A stretch of 64,000 nt of DNA. Origin: Klebsormidium nitens. Taxonomy: Eukaryota > Streptophyta > Klebsormidiophyceae > Klebsormidiales > Klebsormidiaceae. The stretch lies in NCBI GenBank assembly GCA_000708835.1, contig DF236990.1:124001-188000 (forward strand), in the 5' to 3' direction. Both the position numbers and the translations under genes were made by a program. The notes below the pieces were generated by a model. That model saw nothing but the letters and a program-made list of their open reading frames with translations, ran no database searches and was not told the origin of the DNA. Position 1 is the first letter of the stretch, and each line of letters starts with the position of its first letter. This document shows, in pieces, positions 49,756-60,410 of this stretch.

Positions 49756-51012
49756 TGGCGAGCCGGCTAAAAATGGGGGCAAATAGTGGGCTCAGCCGGC
49801 CTGTAGAGACGAATGCCGACTACCGTGCCGACAGAACGGGGGGCCGCCGGCAGCTGGCCGGCTGGGACAAAAGTCCGTGGGAACCTTGGGACTCGGGAGA
49901 GTCTCAACTTTCAAGTCTGTCAGAAGATTTTGTGATTTGGACCGTACCGTGCCGTACCGTGTGCACTGTGCACTGTGTCTGCAGCAGCACTGGCCCGGGG
50001 GCCGGGGGTCACTGGGGGCCCGGGGGTCGGGAGATATTTTGGCAGATACTGGTACCTGTAACATGGTGTCAACCTTGGAAACCAGTATTGTGTGCCCAAC
50101 TTTGAACACCAAAACTTGGCGACAGCAATCCCCCAGTTTCGGCCCTGGTCAGCTTTCGTGTACGGCCCCACCGGCCCCCGGGCACACTGCATTTGCGGCC
50201 TCACATTAGCAGCTGAAAAGGAACCGGTACGTTCGTACATGGCCAAGGAGTTGAGCAGAGTGTGTCAGTTGACCGCTTCGGCTTCATTCGCTAAACGGGA
50301 TCTGTGAGTCCGTGTCAGACCCGCGACCCAAGACCCGAGACCCTGACCAGCCTTGACACCGTTTGTAATCGGTTGGCCGGAGATTGAATCCCGGATGGTC
50401 CGAGTATTTTGTACACATTCAGAAGTGGACGGTTGGTACTCATCAGTTTCGCCAGTACACTTGGCCAAGTTCATGCCAGGTCTGAACTTTGAAGGAGCCT
50501 GACTTCTGAGCTGTGCACACCAGCCCGCAAGATCTGCGAATCTGCTTGCAAGTCGTGACGCCATGAATTTGGAAGGTCGGCAGTCTTTGACTCTGTCCAG
50601 CCGGCTGACAGCACACGTACACCACGCGAAGGTGCCTTGTCACAGGGCTTGTGACAATGCAAATGGCGCAGCGAGGAAGCAAGCAGGATTGGGGCCTGGG
50701 CCGCATTCGCATTTGTAGGATACGTACTGGCAGTGGTTGCTTTAGAACCGTTGAACCGTTGCTCGAGACTGCCCTGATTGTGAATCGGAGTTGACTTCCA
50801 TTCTGTGAAGGTACGTGGTCCACTCCAAGTTGGGAGAGAGGTGGAGCAATAAGGTTTTTGCTATCGTGGGACCCCTTGTGAGAGAGGGCTGGAGGTGCAT
50901 TTAGTTTTGATAGCATGGCTGGATGTATTTAAACAGGGTTTGTTTCAGCCTTTTCAGGCTTTCAGAAGTGGTGTTGGGCAGCTCGTCAGCTCAGACATTG
51001 TAAACCCTTGCA

Positions 51013-54000
51013 ATGGGGAAGGGTGCAGACGGGGTGGGCCTCTTGGCACCTCTGATCTGGCAGGAGGACAAGATCCAGCCAATCGTGGGAGCAATCCCCC
51101 ATGAAGCTGGATTGGTGCCAACTAGGAGAGGGGAGAGAAAACCAGTGGTGGCAAAGCGGGATGTCATCTCGGTGGAGGAGCTGGAAAGGCACTGCACCGC
51201 ATCGGACTGCTGGATTGCAATCGAGGGGCAGGTGAGCTTTTGTCAGTTGCTAGTGTCTGTTGGTTGATCATGAAGGAGCCTATTGTGATGACTTGATGAG
51301 CTCAGGCAATGGTGTTTCCAGACTCGGCGATAGACCTCATCATTGCTTGAGCTCATGAGGTGATGTCTGGGATGTGGTCATGGCAGCACAATGTCGGGGC
51401 CCAGCTAGTATCTTCCAATGCCTTCCTCTTTAGCTTCCTTCTGTGCCCATTTTCCATTGCTCCCATTCCTCTCTTCAATTGATGGTTCCATACGCTGGTG
51501 TCATCACCCGCCACTTTCTGCTTGCAGGTTTATGAGGCCACCGAATGGTTGAAGCTCCACCCAGGAGGAGACATCTGCATTTTGAACATGGCTGGCCAGG
51601 ACGCCACCGATGCCTTCAGGGCGTTCCACAAGCCTATGGTACGCCAGCGGTGTCAACATTGTTCATTGCCGGTTGATTGTGTGATTATGCATTTTCGTGA
51701 GCATGATGCTTGAGACAATCAATTCTCTCATTGGAGGCATCGAGACTGCTTTGCAATGTGTTTCTGCATCTATTGGTGTGCTCTTGACGTCATCAGTGTA
51801 GCAATAAGCAGCTGCCTTCTTATGAGACGTGAAAGAGTGAACTCAGGATTAAGATCAGCGCTCAGCGACTTGTCAGTGCGAAATGACAAGCTATTGCAGC
51901 GACGCTCTGCTGCGCGTGATATGACTTCGTTTATTAGCATATATTTCTAGCAGAGCATGCGGGTATTGGCAGGTGGACCGCTCTCACGGGATAGTGCTGC
52001 CAAAGTTGAAGACAGCTCAGTTTGGCAGCGATGTTGTCAGAGCAGTTGCATCGCCCTGATCTACAAGCTTCAATGTCTTGGTCTGGCATCACGCTGCTCC
52101 CATGCCAAGAGCATTCAAAGCAACGGGGTTGCTTATACGCGCAATGACAGAGCTTTCAGTTCAAAAGGGGACTGCATTTGAACCTGTACAGGAATACTGA
52201 GATACTTGCCGCTCAGGCTGCATCTGCGCTTTCTTGCATGCCCGCTTTCGCTTGTCCGCCAAAGATCTGGTGAACGGGTGTGAACATGAGGAAGCGCTCT
52301 TGGTGTAGAGTGTTCCTTAGTCGCCCCATGTAGTGATTGAGAAACACATATTGCAGTTTTAATAAAACCGATTTGATCAGTTAGACAACACAACACGGAT
52401 ATTCTGCATGTCCACAACTTGACAAACATGGGCAGCAAAAAGCTTTTTGTCAGGCTTAGAGAAGTTTCTCTAGCTGCCCTTTGGAGCGCTCCTCTATGCA
52501 ATTTCCCAAATTTTCTGTTGAGATCTTCAACACCCGAGGCTTCCGCCAATCACTCAGCCCCCCTGTCGCCCCCCTGTCGGCTTCACCTTTTTCCAGCTTT
52601 AGCACCGCTCCAAAACTACCATCGGCGAGTTCACTCTGGGAGCTTTCGATGGACACACAAAGGGCACCTGAGAACGGAAGACAATTTCAACAGACATCTT
52701 TGGATATTGTTGGAAAACAAGATCAACAGACCGCCCCTCTCTGCAGGTCTCCCCCTTGCGCCAAGTGGCTCTCTGCCGAATGACAAGTTCCATCTGCCCC
52801 GCTTCCACTGAGCGTATTGACACATCGTCTTTGCAGACATGACTGGAGTGCTCTTGAGAATTGTTTCTAACACTGAAAAAGCGCTCCTTTCCGCAGGTCT
52901 CCAAGTTCCACCTGCCGCGGTTCCACGTCGGTCCGCTCGCCGCCGCCGCCCCCCCCTCCAAGATGCTCCAGGAATACAGGCAGCTGGCCAAAGACCTCGA
53001 GTCATCCGAGCTCTTCCAGACCCGCCCCTCCTTCTACCTCTCCAAGGCGCTCGTCATCGCGGCCCTCTTCGCTCTAGTTGTCGCTGGCGTCACGCTGACG
53101 TCATCGCCTTGGGTGCACCTCGCGAGCGGGCTCCTCCTGGGGTTGTTCTGGCAGCAGTGCGCGTTTGTGGGGCACGACACGGGGCATCTCAGCATCACGC
53201 GCACGCGCTCGCTCGACAATCTGATTGGCTTGTTTGTGGGGAACGTGTGCACTGGGATTGGGATCCTGTGGTGGAAGGTGGGGGGCTTCACAGATCTGTC
53301 TTTGATCGTTTGCATGTGGTGTCTGTAATGTCAAGTCTGACTTCCAATGCTTTTCTTTCATAAATGTCTGCTGTCTGAGTCGGATGCTTAACGCCTTGTT
53401 TCTGATGTTTCCTTTTCTTATTCTTTGCCACTGGACCTCATTGGAAGGAGCTCATAGGATGGTGCCCTCTGTCAGCGTATACCTGGGATCTGGCTAGCAT
53501 TGCTGGCTGTGCTTTACTTCCTTGTGGGTCAGTCATCCCCTTCTTTCTCAATATCTGTTGGGGTCCGGTCTTCATAATCGTTGTCAGACGGCGAGGGGCG
53601 CTGCCCGTAGCTACTTCTTCTGCTACTTCTTCTGACTCCTTTGGAAGCTGGCAGAGTGTGGCCTTACTTTGCCTGGTGACAAGTCGTTGGTTTTCTTCTC
53701 GTCTCGTGTTGCTGCCACTCAAATATCTCTGCTAAAGTGTCGGGAACGCGCGTAGTTTGGACTTGGACCGCCCGGTGGACAGCAATGTGCCATGGTAGCC
53801 TCCTTCGTGATGCTTTACTGCTGGTGCATGTGCGAAGTCCTATGTTTGCATTTTCTCAAGACCGGGGAGGTGTTCAGATCTGGAGCTGTTAGAGAAACTG
53901 TCTCTTATTGCTGGAGATTGCATGACAGCCCTCGCTCGTTTTCACGGCGTTCTGAGTCAATATGTACGAAGCTCACGTGTTTTTGGTCGTTTGCACAACA

Positions 54001-57000
54001 TGCTACGATCTGGACTAGCAATGCCGCCACAGAACAAAGCTTAGCATAACGCGTATACATACTCTTCATCTGAACCGTCTCCCAGCATGATCTGACCGCA
54101 TCCCTTCCCCCCTCCTGCAGCGCACCCACAATGTGCACCACATCGCGTGCAACAACGTGCAGTACGACCCCGACATCCAGCACATCCCGCTCTTTGCGGT
54201 CTCGGAAAAGTACTTCGCCTCACTCTACTCGTTCTACCACAAGCGCCAGATGAACTTTGACCGTGCCGCGCGCGTACTCGTCAGCTACCAGCACTGGACC
54301 TTCTACCCGATCATGGCTGTGGCCAGGTAAGGGGCGGAGAGAACGCTCAATGGTCCGGGTTTTCTGGCCCTCTATCAAAAGTCTTTAAAGGTCAGGGGCT
54401 ATTCTGTGTTTGATTCAGCTACCGTTCTGGTCAAAGAAACGGTTGACTTTAGCTGGGTAGGGCGCGGTTTGGTGCAGAAAAGGTACGTTACTGATTAGAT
54501 GGTCACTGCTGAAGCAAGAAGATTAGAGCCAGTTCGAATTCTGTCCTCGGAGTCCTTCCTTGGAGGAGTTTGGGTGTTTGGCACTCTCTTTGCTCCATAT
54601 CTGGACCTCCTGTCCCTGGTGCATTCTGCTGGAAACAATCCTTTCCATGCGCCCTTGGGTTCCTGATAATCCTTTTCTTCTCGGGCTTGCCTATAACTTT
54701 GCTGCCTCTGGTAAGCTGACTCAGAGTTGTCTGTCTCCAGGTGGAATCTGTGGGCGCAAACATGGATCCTTCTGCTGTCGGGGCCCCACACGCCCGACAA
54801 AACCGCAGAAATTGCGGCGCTCATGGTCTTCTACGGGTGGCTCGCAAGTCTCATGTCCTTCATCCCGAGGTGAGGTGTTTTATGGGTTTTCCAAACCTTT
54901 CTGGAAGTTCAGGGACGTGATTTTGGCATGGTGTGCAACGTCAAGAGCATCTTTCAGCCAGACAGATGTTCCAAACAGGTCTTGCAGTTATCGAAGATGA
55001 TTCTTAAAGAATGTCGTGCAAACGTGTTACGGTGTACAAGTCAAACCGGTTAACGCCGAATGTAGATCCCATGCTTCCTGAGCCGTCGAATCCTTTGCTT
55101 CAAGACGCCCATGTCATTGACGAGCTTTTGTGACGCTCTTTCTTCTTTGTCCCGTCCTTTTGAAGAATTGAGAACGGACCCTCTTCTCACCGTCCATCGC
55201 ATCAATCGTGGTGAACCGAAAACGGGACGTTTTCTTATTCTCTCCATCTCTAATGCAGCTGGCCCGTGCGCATCGGTTTTCTCTGCGCGGCGGTCGCCCT
55301 GTCCGGTATCCTTCATGTCCAGGTGCGCCGCGACTCCGCTGATGTCGTCAATGTTTCTCATTGTTGCCTGTCTGGTTGCCTGATACTAGTGGAGACGCAA
55401 TCACCGAGGATGGCTGCTTGGCTTTGGGATCGCTCCTTGTGATTTCCAGAGCAAAACCTTTTCGTTGTTTTGAGCGGGTGTGCCTAGTAAATCTTTGCCC
55501 CAAAATTCCAGGTGCCGTCTTCCGTTCTCTGCTTCGGAGGCTCAATCCCAGTCGCTCGCACCCACACTTTACACCCTGCACCTTCGAACCAGATAAAAAA
55601 GCCGGATTCTGCTCGTTCTGTTGCCCCGAACCCGCCGTTCGCCGGTCCCTTACATTCGCTCAGCCGCTTATAACGATCAAGCTGGATTCAGTCCGTTCTG
55701 ACTCCGTCGGGTTTTGGTGCAGATCTGTCTGAGCCACTTCCCGATGCCCGTCTATGACGGCCACGTGGCAACCAAGGACTACGTCCAGATGCAGCTGGAC
55801 GGGACGATGGACATTGACTGCCCAACCTGGGTGAGAAGTTAGAACCTTTTTCCGCTTCAGTAGCGCATCAGATAAGAAACTTCTAAACAAATAGAGAATG
55901 AAACTTGAGTTGGACGTTCAACTCGGCCTTTGCTTGCCCCTCTGCCGGCGGTTTCCCTTTTCCAGGCGGGTCCCAGTCCACTCGCAACATTACCTGTTCT
56001 CAAACGGGCGTCCAAGCCGATCACGTGTGGTATAGTGCCTGATATCAGGATCTAGAACAACTCCTTAGCCCTACACTAATCAGTTCGCATTCTGACTCGG
56101 TGTACGGCTAACAATCAGTCTTCTTCCACCACTCTCCTCTAACAACGCTCATAAACCCCACGATCCCCTGGCCCCCGCAAACTAGACTTGAGGTTTAGTT
56201 GAAACGTAACCCGTTTCGTTTGCATTGGTTTCATGGCGGGCTCCACTTCAGGTGAACCACCGCCTTTGCTAAAACACTCAATCACTCTCCTTTAATCACG
56301 CTTAATGTAGGTCAGAAGCCCGTGAGCCCGCACCGGCGTTAACCCGTAACCCATTTTGTTTGCACTTGGACTGGTTCCATGGGGGCCTCCACCTTCAGAA
56401 GGAGCAACCTATGCCAAGACCCTAACAACTCCCTTTGACCACGGTTTATGTGGGTAGCCCGAATTACTGTGATTAACCCCCCGTAACCCGTTTGGTTTGC
56501 AGTTGGACTGGTTCCACGGGGGGCTCCAGTTCCAGGTGGAGCACCACCTGTTCCCGCGCCTGCCCCGCCACAACCTGCGCCGGGTCAAGGGGACCCTCCG
56601 CGCGTTCTGCAAGAAGCACGGCCTGCGCTACACCTCCGTTCCCTTCTGGGTGAGAAGCTTATTCGATATTTAACCCACTTTCCTCTGGATCTCTTTCATT
56701 TGTTTGTGATAGAACTGGTTAGACTGTCCAAGAGATCTGCTTGGAGGCACCGGTGCCCCACCACCGCCTGGCGCAAACACAGATTCTTTCTTGAACATCC
56801 TCTGCCCAAGTTGCCTGGGCCCGCAGCTTACGGTCGACCGCGTTCGCTCTTTTTAGTATTGCATCCAGAATGATGCGAGCGGAATGGTGTAGAAGGCCCC
56901 GCATGTGACGTGGTTGCTGATGTGTGTCGCTTTTCATTTGCAGGAGGCAAACCGGTTGATCATTAAGTGCCTGAGGCAGCACGCCCTTGAGGCACGTGAT

Positions 57001-57066
57001 TTGAGCAAACCCCTCCCGCCCGCAAACGAAAGCTTGCTTTGGGACGCCCTGAATGCTCAGGGCTAG
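51013..57066 (+). CDS. SLD-like: Cytochrome b5-fused front-end desaturase, delta-8 sphingolipid type
   Basis: Nine exons: 51013-51231, 51528-51638, 52897-53277, 54121-54326, 54741-54869, 55259-55322, 55723-55830, 56503-56649 and 56944-57066, giving 495 residues with all phases closing. The N-terminal cytochrome b5 domain has the heme motif LHPGGD (His near 84). The desaturase domain has the three His boxes HDTGH (203-207), HNVHH (240-244) and QVEHH (417-421; Gln replaces the first His, the front-end signature). Between boxes 1 and 2 and after box 3 there are hydrophobic segments for an ER membrane protein. HIACNNVQYDPDIQHIPLFA, VSYQHWTFYP, LFPRLPRHNL and ALEARDL follow plant sphingolipid delta-8 desaturases closely. 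It likely inserts a double bond at position 8 of long-chain bases of ceramides, taking electrons through its own b5 domain. A delta-6 acyl specificity is the main alternative; plant SLDs usually have QLEHH rather than QVEHH. Confidence 0.92.
51289..51362. repeat. Imperfect inverted repeat in desaturase intron 1
   Basis: TGAGCTCAGGCAATGGTG on the left pairs with an arm at about 51337-51356 whose reverse complement reads TGAGCTCAAGCAATGATG, 16 of 18 matching, with a loop of roughly 25 bases. It could fold as a hairpin in DNA or pre-mRNA. Confidence 0.7.
52747..52815 (+). repeat. Decayed copy of desaturase exon 3 edge
   Basis: The real exon starts at 52897 after CCGCAG (VSKFHLPRFHVG). Upstream, CTGCAG followed by GTCTCC at 52747 and, about 32 bases later, AAGTTCCATCTGCCCCGC with a stop right after, repeat the exon start. 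This looks like one copy with an insertion, about 120-150 bp from the real exon. Confidence 0.7.
55950..56502 (+). repeat. Tandem decayed copies of desaturase exon 8 edge
   Basis: The real exon starts at 56503 after GGTTTGCAG (LDWFHGGLQFQVEHHLF). Copies start at 56366 (LDWFHGGLHLQ-like after one frame change) and 56225 (a shortened TTGGTTTCATGG form), 137 and 141 bp apart. An older one near 55950-56010 matches the GGGCTCCAG...CACCTGTTC part. The intron run-up (AACCCGTTTGGTTTGC) is copied too. In both clearer copies the acceptor AG is lost, so they cannot be spliced. Confidence 0.85.
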
Positions 57067-59549
57067 GCATAGGTCTAGAGCACGGGGGAACAAGCCATCC
57101 CTTTCGCATATTGTACTGTGGTTAGATATCGAGGTCTAGAGACTAGAGCACTTGGGAAGCTTGGGCCGTACGAGTTGGCTGGTGGGGCTAAGTTCAGTTC
57201 CGAGGGGGAATTGCTGCCGTCAAAGCTCTCAGTCAGTATTGAGGCAAGGTGCATGTGGCTCATGAGAGTTGCATTGCTGCGAATCGTAATGATTGGACAG
57301 TCGTCACATTTATGTGCTTTTGCGGGTGCTAGTACTCCCCAAGATGAAGGTTGTAGCGATGCGCAATTTGGGTTTGTTGAGAGTAGAAATTGTTCGAGGC
57401 TCAGCAAGTGAGCTGGAGGAATTGAGCACTTTCAGGCCGCACCGCATTCGTCGACGTATGCTAAAGTTGTTTGACTTCGTTGCCAATTGACATTGTCGGA
57501 TCGACGATCCAGGTCCCCCGTACCCTTTGTAGGACTTCAACTTGATTCATTATTGAGCTTGATAACTGACCCATGCAATTGTTACAGTCCGTCTTTTTGA
57601 AACTTTCAGGTGAATGCATTACTTGGAGACAGTGTTTACCCTCACAAGCATTCGTTGTCTTTACAGTAGGCTATGGTACAATGGGAATGGCCGGATTGAC
57701 AACAATTTCGATCGATCATTCCACAAACAAACTTAGTACACCATTTGATTGGACGGCCGTGCCGGTTGTCGGCCTCCGCCGCCCCTGAATCTTTCCAGAA
57801 TTCAGTGAAGATTGTGTCCCCCAAAGCCTTATACTTTCGGGGCTTGTCACATATGAACCGGTGCATGGAAGTTGAATTTTCGACTGAACATACCGTACTT
57901 CGGAAAAGCTCTTGGCTGCCGGGCAACTTTCTTGGCGACGTCCTTGGCAAGCCTCAATGCACAAGCCTCAATGGGCAAGTGCCACCAGGCAGGACCGGCA
58001 TGATATGCAGCATGTCGTGCCAAAGTACCGGGTCGTGGTATGTTGCATATATAACCGCGGTATACGAACTATAATTAACTTGATCATGACGCGGCCGCAC
58101 ACTAGAGGCAGGACGCGTTATAGCTGATCGAGCGCTATTCTGGCAAATTTGTGATCCCGTCAACGTACATCATTGGCATGGCCTATTCATTTAGGCTTGC
58201 GCAATAGGGTGGCCCGCTGCGGCTGAAGAGGATCGCACTAAACGGGCACTTTTAACCATCATGTTCCGGCCAGACGAGTGAACTGCTAAATTGCTCTAGA
58301 ATGATGGCATGATACCATGGTCTAGCATGCGTCTTACATTGGACTACCGTAGGTATCGAGCCACTACCGTACTCCCAAGTATTATGGCATGGATATTTTT
58401 ACCGTAGATGCCACGTAGATGCCTTTCAACTGTACGCATTGGCGCTGAATGCACAAGTTATATTCGATAGGGTAGCTACTAGCTAGCTAGACGCTCAAAG
58501 CTCAAAGACTAAACCATATGTCTCATGCATAGGTATGCCACATGGAAGCCTGAGGTCCTTGTGACTACGGCGTTTTGAAAAGAGAACGTTCTGACCGTAC
58601 CTCACTGAGTCAGGCGGCTGACAGTGTCATTGAGTGCATCCTAGCATCCGAAGTTCGTAGACATGGACTTGGACAGGTTTTCGGAGGCCTCGAGCCGTCC
58701 ATTTGACATTATGTTGTTATCGGACGGTGTCGTAACATGCTCCGAGTCGCCATCATCGACGGTGAGTCGCTCGCATCGGACGACTACCAGATTCCTCTTA
58801 TGCTGGGAAAATGGTGAGGGCTGGCAGGGCGCAGAACTTCCCTGCCCCTGCCAAGAAAACCCCGGGGCCAACCCAGATTCAGGAATTTCCTCTGCGGGAC
58901 TTGTTAGGGTTTGTCGAGCTGGGTGACACGCTGCAGGTTGGGATCTGCCACGCACTCCCACTGTGTTATGCTCGAATCTCATTGGGCGGGACTGTTTGAA
59001 TACGGGCTTCCGATTGGCTCATTTGAGCCGTTGCAGTCACATTTGAATTTTCGGTCGGCCCGCTGACGAAGCGCGGGAACCCCGCCCCAGGCAAAATTTG
59101 CCTGGAGAGGGCCCGGGGATATTTTGCCTGGCGATCCGCCCCTGCGGCAGGGGAGAATTTCGCCAGGCAAAGTGAGGCCAGAGCGCTAGCAAACCCCATC
59201 GACCCTGAAACTTTGCCGCTGTTCGATTTTCGATACCAAGTGCTGTTCGTATCGTAACTGCTGGGCCGAAGCTTGATATCTATTTGCTTCGACCAAAAGT
59301 AGTAGCGTCGAAGATAGAGCATGGAAAATTCAAATCTCAATTTGACCAAGTCCTTCGATCAGGTCTTCTCAGGGCAGTCTCAAGGCTGAAGATTAGAAAG
59401 CAGAAAGTCTGGCAAGGCAATCGTGCTCAGTTGAGAAGAAGAAGTCTTCCAGAGCCAATTCAGACGCCCCAGCCATCACACTCGCAGATTAGGCAGGCCA
59501 ATTCACCAGCAAGCAGAACGCTTCAAGGGAGAGCAGCACAGCAGCCACC
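57067..59549. other. Intergenic region, no gene recognised
   Basis: It lies between the desaturase stop and the HMG-box start. No family motif is seen. The last few hundred bases form the HMG-box promoter and leader, and an inverted-repeat cluster sits at 59087-59171. Confidence 0.6.
59087..59171. repeat. Cluster of inverted repeats upstream of HMG-box gene
   Basis: CCAGGCAAA-A-TTTGCCTGG (59087-59105) is a perfect short hairpin. TTTGCCTGGCGA (59123-59134) pairs with TCGCCAGGCAAA (59160-59171), enclosing a second perfect hairpin CCCCTGC-G-GCAGGGG (59139-59153). The core AGGCAAA occurs four times, two in each orientation. Confidence 0.85.
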
Positions 59550-60410
59550 ATGCCGAAGGCCGCGGCCAAGAAGGAGAAGAAGAAGAAGGACCCCAACGCG
59601 CCCAAGCGGCCGCTCGCGCCCTACATGTTCTACTGCAAGGAGCAGCGCGAGAAGGTGAAGGCTAGCCAGCCTGACATCAGCTTCGGGGAGATTGGAAAAG
59701 TGCTCGGCCAGCAGTGGAGCGCCATGGGAGAGAAGGAAAAGAAGGTGAGCTCTTTTTTGCAGATTACCACCTCCCGTAAGCTGTGTAAGAACATTGCTGA
59801 GCGTGCAGGTTGCTTGCTCGCAGAAAAGCAATTGATTTATAAAAGTCGTGAAGATTGGGTTGAAGGGGTGATCTCCAGTCGCAATTCATGAGTCATTGGC
59901 GTTTTTTTCCAAACAATCTTCAGAGATTGGTAAATTCAGTATTTCCAAAGGATCTGGCAGCTATAGAAGCTGGAGTACACCTAAGACGAATCGAAATACG
60001 TAACACATTGAAAAGGATTGGTTCCATGATCTGAGCAATTAGTCTACTCCGCAAAGTAATTACTGCTTCTGCTTCTAACTGATTCTGTTCACCATGCTGA
60101 TTGTGGCCAGTCCCTTCTGTTTGTTGAGTCAACAAGGCTCTTTGCGGGGGTTAGATTGACTTTCATATTGCTGGAATTGTAGCCGGGCTGGCTGGCACGT
60201 CCAACCTCTGGGACTTGCATTTTTCTGTTTCTTTACCTCCATCAGATCCAGTAGGTCATATTCTGCAACCCTGTACCACCAGCTTACCCATATGTCTTCT
60301 GACATGCACGCACTGTCCGTCTCTTGCAGCCATTCTTGAAGAAAGCGGAACAAGACAAAAAGAGGTACCAACAGGAGATGCAGAACTACGAGCCGGATGC
60401 AGACGAGTAG
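59550..60410 (+). CDS. Small single HMG-box chromatin protein (NHP6/HMGB type)
   Basis: Two exons, 59550-59744 and 60330-60410, code for 91 residues. A basic tail (MPKAAAKKEKKKKDP) leads into one HMG box: NAPKRPLAPYMFYCKEQREK, ISFGEIGKVLGQQW and PFLKKAEQDKKRYQQEMQNY, ending in YEPDADE. Size and layout resemble fungal NHP6 and small plant HMGB proteins, which bind and bend DNA without sequence preference and help nucleosome remodelling. The ATG sits in an excellent context (GCCACCATGC). There is no long acidic tail, unlike animal and many plant HMGBs. Function is assigned from the family. Confidence 0.95.

Larger units (their letters stand above)
48105..51012. other. Intergenic region rich in repeats and short palindromes
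   Basis: It lies between the divergently oriented PLGG1-like and desaturase genes. No gene is recognised. It contains a GGTACC-rich palindromic patch (48765-48910), a foldback element with internal tandem repeats (49362-49755) and a GTACCGT-rich patch near 49940. Open frames here are not supported by motifs. Confidence 0.6.

Noticed and set aside
54590-54650. Possible copy of desaturase exon 5 edge
   Set aside because: Only scattered matches to the TGGATCCTTCTG region; could be chance.
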